Shown here piece by piece: positions 1 to 5,269 of a stretch of DNA of 5,269 bases. Position numbers and translations under genes: made by a program. This DNA comes from an uncultured Prevotella sp. (GTDB taxonomy: Bacteria; Bacteroidota; Bacteroidia; Bacteroidales; Bacteroidaceae): contig CALJCU010000370.1 in NCBI GenBank assembly GCA_938023885.1, forward strand, positions 1 to 5,269, in the 5' to 3' direction. Below the pieces are notes generated by a model, which worked only from the letters and a program-made list of their open reading frames with translations, did not search any database and was not told where the DNA came from. Position 1 is the stretch's first letter. Every line of letters begins with the position of its first letter.

Positions 1-3000
1 AGGCGAAGGTGCTGTTGACACAGCGGGCACTGCAGGAGCGCCTGCGGGCAGCGGCCTGGGCAGAGGGCGGTGGTCCGGGCGAGATTCTGCTGCTCGATGA
101 CCGATGTTTCGTGGTATTCAGTCCGAAGAGGTTGAAGTTGTTGATACGCCAGCCCCAGCCGAAGACCCAGTCTTTGCTGACGGCCTCGTTGACCTGCACG
201 GAGGTCATGGAGAGCGACGTGGCACGTGTCTGCTGATATTCGAGCTTCGCCGTCATATTGTTGAGGAACGTGACATTGAGACCGAGCAACGGTGCAAATG
301 ACTCGTTGATGCTCACCGTAGAGACGTTGAACATCGAGTTCGGGATGGGATTGCCTGTCGTAGCGTCGGTGATGAATCCCAACACATCGTTGCCTGCGAT
401 GGAGGCGAAGGTAGAGTAGCTCTGATACGATCCCACGGCGAAGATGCTCTTGTAAGAGTGGCTGATGTTCACCGAACGGAAGTGGTCACGGAACCAAGGC
501 AGGTCGCTCAGTCCCCCGTAGCTGATGGTCCAGTTAGGCATCATGTGCATGAGTGATGGAAAGATGTCGAGACTCTTGCCGTTGCCCGACGTGTAAGCTG
601 AGAGAAACGCAGGCACGAGGACATCGGCGGAGTAAGCGTTCATTCCACCGTTGGCTGCATCAAACGTCTTACCCGCAAGTGCTGTGCCCTTCGGATAGAC
701 GGTCCCTGCATAACGTGCTTCGATGCGCTGGCGGAACGGATCGAGGGAGGCACAGAACTTATTGAATGTCTTTGACTGATAACCGTTGTTCGCAGATCCG
801 ATACCTTCGAAAGCCGACTTCAGGGAGATCGTCGTCATCGTGAAGGATCCCGTCTGTGTCGCCGGGTTCCCCGCATACATATATTCGATGCTACGTGCTT
901 TCGTCACGGCACGTGTTGCATTGAGGTCTATCTTGAAACCTTTCACAGGCTCGATCGTGGCACGCATACTGAGGTTCTCTGTGGAATTCGTTGTAGCGGG
1001 GGCGGAGACACTGTCAGCCATGAGCAGCCAGCTATTTCCCTTCGCTTTATTGATATATCCGTCACCCACAAAGCCAAAGGCAAAGTCGAGACCTGGCGAG
1101 AGCACGTGGTTGCCACGCGTCTGACCGAAGGCCTTGCCGATGGTCGGCATAAAGCCGGGGAGTGACATCGAGTACTGGTTACTGTAACTGATGCTTGCCG
1201 ACCGCACCATCATCGCCAGGCGTGCGAGGGTTTGGACAGTCTTGTACCAGCCTTTCTCCTCCGGTGGAGGCAGCGTGACGATGGAGAGTTTCAGTTTCAG
1301 TGCAGAGTCGACCTTATTCTTGATGCGTATCCTGTTGTCGCCGACCTTGCGGAACTTCAGTTTGAAAAGCTTGCCGTCCATCGTGCGTGCGGAGACTACG
1401 ATACGCTTTGTTTTCTTATTGTGTGCCACGGTGAGAGTGGTGTCGGGGAGGAGCGTTATCTCCTTCTCGAAAGCGTTGCGGTTCTTCGGAAGCGCTTTTT
1501 TCTTGGCGGTCTCTTCTTTCTGTTTCTTCTGCCACTCAGCCACGGCGGCGTCAGCGTCCTTGCCGTCTTTCACCGCCTGCTCACGGATTTTTCTGATCTC
1601 GTCGGCTTGTTTCTTCTTTTCGGCTTCTTTCTTTTTCTTTTCTTGTTCCCGCTGTGCGTCGGTCTTGCGGTAAGTCGTCTTGTCGAAACGCTCGTTGACT
1701 TTTTTGAGGAACGGTACGAGATTATAGAGTTTCGTGAAGTCGCAGTTGCCGTTGACTTGCAGTGTCCGGTTGTTGGCAATGGTGTTACCGAGGTTAGAGC
1801 CATTCTCAAGCTCCGTGCCGCGCTGCCATGTGTAGGTGGCGTTGTAGGTGGCATCGGTGCGTACCCATGAGAAGACAGGAATGAGGCTCAATGGCACCTG
1901 GTAACTGGCCGTGAATGTCTGCTGATAGTCGAGAGGCGTACCGAAATGGCGGATGCTTGTCCACACAGAATCCTTCCATGCCTGGTACCTGTCGGGGTAG
2001 AGGTCTTTATTCACGGGGGTATAAGGCTCTTCAATCTCTGCATTCGTAGCACTCTGGAAGTTCATGTGGAGGTTCTTCGTCAGATCCCATCGCAAGGCGA
2101 ACTCACGGTTCCAGAGGAACTGTTCTGAGAATGTCAGAGGCAGCTCCGAGTTCTCCGAAGCTTCCATGTCGCGCTCCTGCAGCTCATAGTAGGAGCGGGT
2201 CATCTGTGAGTTGAAGCCAATGCTCTGCGGCAGATAGTTGAACCCGAGGCTGCGGGCGAGGTCGAGCCACTTACTGCGGTTCTTGAGCTTCTTAAACGGC
2301 TCCCATGACTTATATACCGGTGACCATGCATAATTGAGTGACCCCTCCCAGTTGTCCTCATTCTCATAGACCGTCGTCTCACCTTGCGTATGTTGGTGTG
2401 AGTGAGAATAGGTGAATGAGAAGTTGGCGGGGTCGTAGGGCATGGGATGGCGCTTCGTCTGGATACCGACGCGGGCGTTGGACACGGAGAAGTTCGTGTT
2501 GATCTGCTTTGTCACAGCGATGTTCTCGATGGAATCGCGCTCTTGTTTCGAGGCGGCGGCATCGAGGGCATCCTTGAGCTTCATGTCCGTGTCGAGCGGG
2601 TTATATTTTGGTGTCGTTCTCTGCCTGGAGACACTGTAATAGACAGGGATGGAGACCTTTGCCTTGTCAGGGAAGAACTTACCGAGCTCTATGCTCGTCG
2701 TGACCTGGAGGTTCGACTGACTGTCCTGTGTGCGGGCGCTGACACCGTCCTCGAGACCGCCGAAGCCCTCTGATACGTACTTGCCCTGCACATTGACCGA
2801 TCCCATGTCGGATAACTGCACATTGAGGTTGCCGTCGGCAGCCCACCCTCCCGTGTTGTTATATTCCTTCAGCCGCAGTTCATCGACCCACACCTCACCA
2901 CTCTTCTGCTCTGAGGAGAGGTTGCGGATACCGATGATCATCGTCTTTATCTCACCAAGCGTGGGGTTACCCATCACCGTCACTTTATTGTTCGGGCGGT

Positions 3001-5269
3001 CGGCATCATAAGCCACATAGGCTCGCGTGAAGGAGGCGGTGCCGAGAGCCCGTGCACGGTTCCGCTCGCGCTTCACGTTTGTAAAGAGCGTCAGCGGGAT
3101 ATCGAGCATGTTGTCCTCCGGCCACACCTTTTGGATATCCGTGATGTTGTAACGACTGTATTTATTGCTTGCAGGCGTGATCTTCAAAGGAATCTGATAT
3201 TCATAATAGTTGCTCTTGTAGTCGGATCCGAGACGGATGAAGATGGCGAGGTCGTTGTCCCGGAGGTTCGTAGTGTTCGTCTCCTCAGCGTTGGCATGCA
3301 CGAACATCTGCAGACGTTTGTACTTTCTGACATCGAGCGTCGCGTTCTTATACACGCACTTTGCCTCACCGGGTGAGAGGCTGTCGACATTAAGTTGAAG
3401 TGACTGTTCGTCGCTCTCTACAAGCTGCGGCTGCGTGGGATCCTGCTCACGCTGGATACCCGGAGGCAGCACGTAGTTGACCGGCAGCTTGTCGTTGTTC
3501 TCCTCGATGCTGACGGAGGCTGTCGTGAGTGTCCCTGTCTGTGAGGCTACGTTGTCGAGGTTCTGCGTATAGATACGCCAAGTACCGCGCACAAGATCAA
3601 GGGACGCTAGACGGAGCACAACGGGCTTGGAGAAGCCTGTGAGGAACATACGCATGAAGCGGATGCTGGAGAAGTCACTGATGCCTCCCACACGTTTCTC
3701 ATACTCGTCCACGGGGATGCGGAAAAGATACCATGTGAAGGTCTTCACGCCCTGACGTGTGCTCGATGCCGCATCGCGCTTGTCTACAATATAGTTTTTA
3801 CCGACCAGGAGGTCACCGGGACGGATGGATACATGATACTGATAGTATTTCTCGTATTCGTTGAGGGTATAGTCCTGGTTGATATCCTCTACGTCTGGCC
3901 CGCTCTTGTAGGACGTGTCGTAGGTCTCCGTGCGGTTGTCGGAGTCGGGGGAGTTGCCTTGCGGGTTATTGATATATTTGTATCGGCGGAGGATATCGAA
4001 GCGGGCGTTGTCGTAGTCGGTGCCGCGGAAATAATGATAGTCGTCGTGTGCGGGATCGGCCCGGATAGAGTCGAAGACGGCTTGTGACACCTTGCCTTGA
4101 ATCTGTCTGAGGAAACTCTGATAACTATCGAATGTCTGCTCCTCGGCATCGGTGAGACCGTTGAAACCTACATCCTGTAAGGTGCGTGCGCCCGTTGATG
4201 TGGCGAAGGCATAAGTCTGCGTCGTCTGTGTCGGGATCTTGCCCCACTGGGTGTAGGTGTAAGATGACGAGCCGTCGACGGGGAGTCCGCTCTCATAGAA
4301 CTTCTTACCGTCCTTGAGCACGTCTTCCGAGACCTCACCGAGGTTGATATAGAGGTCGCCGCCGCTCGCGGTCTCACCTTTCTGTTCCTCATGGATGAAA
4401 GGGTCGAGCATCCAGAACTCTACATACTCGATGTTCGCTTGTTGAAAGTCGTTGGTGTCAAGGCGACGCATCATGCCTCCCCAGTGCTGTGTGGGGTTGG
4501 CGAGCGTACCGTCGTGGTTGAGATCAGGGTTGAAGTTGTAGGGACCACGCTCGTTGGGATAGTAGGCGACGTTCATCACGGACAGGGTGGAAGTGGCACC
4601 GTTGTAGCTGCTCTGGTCGCGCTTGGGATAGAGCTCGCGTACATAGACCTCACGCATGTACGGATCGGAGAGCATCGCCAGGTCGCTCTTGATATACGAC
4701 GGAGTGAGAGACGACGACCGGCGCGTGAAGAGCGGGTCGATGGTGTACCAGGCCATCTGTGAGCGGTTATAGCCTGAACGCAGCGTAGTCTTGTCGGTGC
4801 CCTCAGCGAACATTGCAGGTACGGAAGAGAGTATCCATGCTGTAGGCTCCAACACGGATATCTTATCCGTTGAAGCCTCAAAGTCATCGATATAAGAGGC
4901 GTTGTCCTGCACGCCTTTGGCCTGACCTGCAAAGAGTTTGGCAAACTCTCCCGTGAACGAGATCCGGGAGGGTTGTGTGAGGTGGAGAAATGGAATCTTG
5001 TCGAGGGCGTTCGTGAGCCATTGGCTCTCGTGTCTCCAGTTGATATTGAAGCCCACGATGGTGTTGTTCACGGGCTCTGCTCCCATGGCGACCTTCGTTG
5101 TGAGGGCCTGCTCGCCGAGATGCTGGACGGTACCGGAGAGCTGGAAGTTCTTCGAGAAGTCATACTCCCAGTTCATGCCGAACATTGTCTTGCGCATCTG
5201 TGAGTAGTCCGACTGGCTCTCCAGTGACACGTTGACAGCAGTTCCCGCATCGATGATGCTCTGGTTGAG
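1..5269 (-). CDS. sprA: SprA/Sov-family T9SS outer-membrane translocon, internal fragment (both ends outside window)
   Basis: The frame starting at 5269-5267 is open for 1756 codons to base 2; base 1 belongs to the next codon. No start or stop is visible. SprA/Sov is known as the very large beta-barrel (36 strands in the Flavobacterium johnsoniae structure) through which the type IX secretion system passes folded cargo across the outer membrane. It works with PorV and a plug protein and is also needed for gliding in gliding species. Recognition rests on many motifs in family order: EQALTTKV-GAEPVNNTIVG (about residues 53-73), YIDDFE (126-131), WYTIDPLF (174-181), YYPNERGPYN (236-245), HWGGMMRRL and EFWMLDPF (262-291), SIRFMRMFLTGF and LVRGTWRIY (about 532-567), KRLQMFVHA (651-659), EVWVDELRL (792-800), LPGFMP (1370-1375) and NEAVSKDWVFGWGWR (1694-1708). 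The family is usually 2400-2500 residues, so the signal peptide, N-terminal region and C-terminus lie outside. Only five cysteines were seen. Operon context and regulation cannot be judged. The family call is very secure; the genus is not. Confidence 0.95.
14..118 (-). other. Variable Arg/Ser/Pro/Ala-rich linker, high local GC (residues 1718-1752)
   Basis: After FNLFGL the reading frame gives NTTKHRSSSSRISPGPPPSA, an Ala/Arg run, then CSARCVNSTFA to the window edge. No strand pattern is visible and the composition resembles none of the flanking barrel. GC over bases 1-80 is about 74% by hand count (59 of 80), well above the rest of the window. SprA proteins usually have a low-conservation linker at this point, so the location is expected. 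The other two minus frames are also open here, one of them Pro/Ala-rich, so a pair of compensating frameshifts cannot be excluded from this window alone. Confidence 0.6.
119..316 (-). other. SprA block 7: late barrel strands (residues 1652-1717)
   Basis: The block runs VSINESFAPLLGLNVTFL, MTAKLEYQQTRATSLSM, then VNEAVSKDWVFGWGWR and INNFNLFGL. These match the conserved late part of SprA (IsE.FsPLig..., vEy...R.lsLs, Ee.v.G.GYr...f). The family GYR is GWR here, a mild aromatic swap. In the family, this part is followed by a variable linker and then the final strands, which lie beyond base 1. Confidence 0.87.
425..538 (-). other. SprA block 6: PNWTISYGGLSDLPW and SHSYKSIFAVGSY (residues 1578-1615)
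   Basis: PNWTISYGGLSDLPWF followed by VNISHSYKSIFAVGSY fits the family pattern PNWri.Y.GL..lp and sHgYrs.ysVgsy. The alternating polar and aromatic residues suggest adjacent barrel strands joined by short turns. No insertion or interruption is seen between this block and the next. Confidence 0.8.
1070..1162 (-). other. SprA block 5: LPGFMP and PGLDFAFGF (residues 1370-1400)
   Basis: LPGFMP at residues 1370-1375 follows a SISYSNQYSMS strand, and SPGLDFAFGF ends the block at 1400. In SprA proteins the wording is LPGfmP, a short variable loop, then PGldFvfG, so this is a good match. It marks the return to barrel sequence after the charged insert and its small KRIVVSARTMDGKLFKLKF-type region. 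Confidence 0.82.
1484..1666 (-). other. Lys/Glu/Ala/Gln-rich charged, probably helical insert (residues 1202-1262)
   Basis: About 61 residues made largely of Lys, Glu, Ala, Gln, Arg and Asp, with runs such as EQEKKKKEAEKKKQADE and EWQKKQKEETAKKKA. There are almost no aromatics apart from one Trp, and a single Gly near the middle. The composition predicts a charged helix or coiled coil. It sits between VPFLKKVNERFD and NAFEKEITLLPDTTLTV, which resemble conserved SprA sequence, so it enlarges a known variable position and is not a separate gene. It must form a loop or arm outside the membrane barrel; the side of the membrane cannot be told from sequence. Lysine codons make this stretch T/C-rich on the plus strand, which creates a misleading hydrophobic reading frame there. 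Confidence 0.8.
2576..2899 (-). other. SprA block 4: EVWVDELRL/GGWAA and entry into strand-rich second half (residues 791-898)
   Basis: GEVWVDELRL followed by EYNNTGGWAADGNLN (residues 791-815) matches the family pattern VWfNELRl....GGWAA. After this the protein becomes rich in short amphipathic strands with alternating polar and aromatic or aliphatic residues, as expected for a transmembrane barrel. FFPDKAKVSIPVYYSVS (865-881) and TPKYNPLDTDMKL (886-898) also fit conserved positions. The strand-rich character continues to the low-coordinate end of the window, broken only by the lysine-rich insert. Confidence 0.85.
3293..3733 (-). other. SprA signature block 3 (residues 513-659)
   Basis: The block opens with WYLFRIPVDEYE (513-524), continues with ISDFSSIRFMRMFLTGF (about 530-546) and SLDLVRGTWRIY (556-567), then has a short variable, polar region. 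It resumes with VNYVLPPGIQRE (597-608), a Ser/Leu-rich stretch, one of the few cysteines (AKCVYKN) and DVRKYKRLQMFVHA (646-659). Each motif has a clear counterpart in SprA/Sov as I know the family. The SIRFMR and RLQMFVHA elements are especially distinctive. It directly follows the EF-hand-like loop and its YYQYHVSIRPGD continuation. Confidence 0.9.
3851..3886 (-). other. EF-hand-like calcium-loop motif DINQDYTLNEYE (residues 462-473)
   Basis: The twelve residues match the spacing of an EF-hand loop: Asp at 1, Asn at 3, Asp at 5, Thr at 7, a hydrophobic Leu at 8, Asn at 9 and Glu at 12. The usual Gly at 6 is Tyr. It follows an acidic, Asn/Asp/Ser-rich stretch (about residues 434-461), which suggests a surface-exposed segment. 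From memory, SprA proteins commonly carry an EDiNxDxTLNExE-like sequence here, so this is probably a family feature and not specific to this strain. Metal binding is inferred from pattern only, and the helices flanking a true EF-hand are not evident. Confidence 0.55.
4397..4750 (-). other. SprA signature block 2 (residues 174-291)
   Basis: Motifs in order are WYTIDPLF (174-181), REVYVRELYPKRD (206-218), AYYPNERGPYN (235-245), HWGGMMRRLDTNDFQ (262-276) and NIEYVEFWMLDPF (279-291). The RGPYN, WGG.MR and EFW..DPF elements are hallmarks of the family. As I recall, a Pfam-type SprA N-terminal domain is also reported to recur internally in these proteins, and this block would be the start of such an internal copy; that assignment needs a profile search. 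Within it, residues 249-254 form a DxNxDG motif, discussed in the findings. Confidence 0.9.
4877..5113 (-). other. SprA signature block 1 (residues 53-131)
   Basis: This segment reads EQALTTKV, then GAEPVNNTIVGFNINW, then SQWLTNALDKIPFL, and ends in YIDDFE. From memory the family pattern here is ErPlTqKv...GdEPinNt..G...., esqwLT..vDk.Pf and YIDDFE, so spacing and wording both fit. It is the strongest single identifier of SprA in the window. The function of the individual motifs is not something the sequence shows; I infer a structural role in the barrel or its associated periplasmic part. No key residue appears missing. Confidence 0.93.

Noticed and set aside
1484..1666. The C/T-rich plus-strand tract as a regulatory polypyrimidine element or slippery site
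   Set aside because: It is explained by runs of lysine codons in the coding strand, and the frame remains intact on both sides.
1191..1870. Plus-strand open frames of 160 and 212 codons whose products look strongly hydrophobic, like a membrane protein
   Set aside because: They are the complement of the lysine-rich stretch of sprA: AAG/AAA codons read as CTT/TTT, giving Leu/Phe runs. The opposite strand has clear homology-like motifs on both sides in one continuous frame.
1570..4944. Minus-strand open frames in another register (for example 4576-4944, 3889-4149, 1570-1854), rich in Arg, Ser and Thr
   Set aside because: They share one register offset from the sprA frame and their Arg/Ser/Thr/Pro-rich products are typical of out-of-frame reading of a moderately GC-rich gene.
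2442..5207. Several plus-strand open frames of 60-123 codons (for example 2447-2773, 3833-4087, 4391-4762, 4938-5207)
   Set aside because: All lie antisense to recognisable SprA sequence. Their products are low-complexity or unrecognisable, and codon use in the minus frame explains their openness.
1..5269. TonB-dependent receptor (SusC-like) or another large barrel or surface protein as an alternative identity
   Set aside because: No TonB-receptor plug signatures are seen, the open frame is far longer than a SusC protein, and the motif series (EPVNNT, YIDDFE, RGPYN, WGGMMR, EFWMLDPF, SIRFMR, KRLQMFVHA) is specific to SprA/Sov.

Overview
The window lies entirely inside one very large protein-coding gene on the minus strand. 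In the register whose first codon is at 5269-5267, I read 1756 consecutive codons down to base 2 and found no stop. Neither the start nor the stop of the gene is in the window. The encoded fragment carries a dense series of motifs typical of SprA (Sov in Porphyromonas), the giant outer-membrane translocon of the Bacteroidota type IX secretion system (T9SS). SprA/Sov proteins are usually about 2400-2500 residues, so this is roughly 70% of the protein. I infer that several hundred N-terminal residues and roughly the last hundred C-terminal residues are missing.

The organism is therefore a member of the Bacteroidota. The motif wording looks closer to Bacteroidales (Prevotella-like or Bacteroides-like) than to Flavobacterium, but this is judged from memory and the genus is open. 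GC content is about 50-60% in sampled lines and third positions are GC-rich, which suggests a higher-GC member of that group.

Layout, N- to C-terminal, so from high to low coordinates: 5113-4877, first signature block (GAEPVNNT ... YIDDFE); 4750-4397, second block (WYTIDPLF, PNERGPYN, HWGGMMR, EFWMLDPF); 3886-3851, an acidic segment with an EF-hand-like loop; 3733-3293, third block (SIRFMRMF, LVRGTWR, LPPGI, KRLQMFVHA); 2899-2576, EVWVDELRL/GGWAA and the start of the long beta-strand-rich second half; 1666-1484, a very Lys/Glu/Ala/Gln-rich, probably helical insert; 1162-1070 and 538-425, further conserved strand blocks; 316-119, conserved late-barrel block; 118-14, an Arg/Ser/Pro/Ala-rich, GC-rich variable linker.

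There is no intergenic DNA, RNA gene, mobile element, CRISPR array, promoter or terminator that I can support. All plus-strand frames and the other minus-strand frames look like shadows of this gene. I see no undescribed multi-gene system. The points worth a second look are inside the protein: a near-canonical EF-hand-like loop, the long charged insert, and the anomalous linker at the low-coordinate edge.
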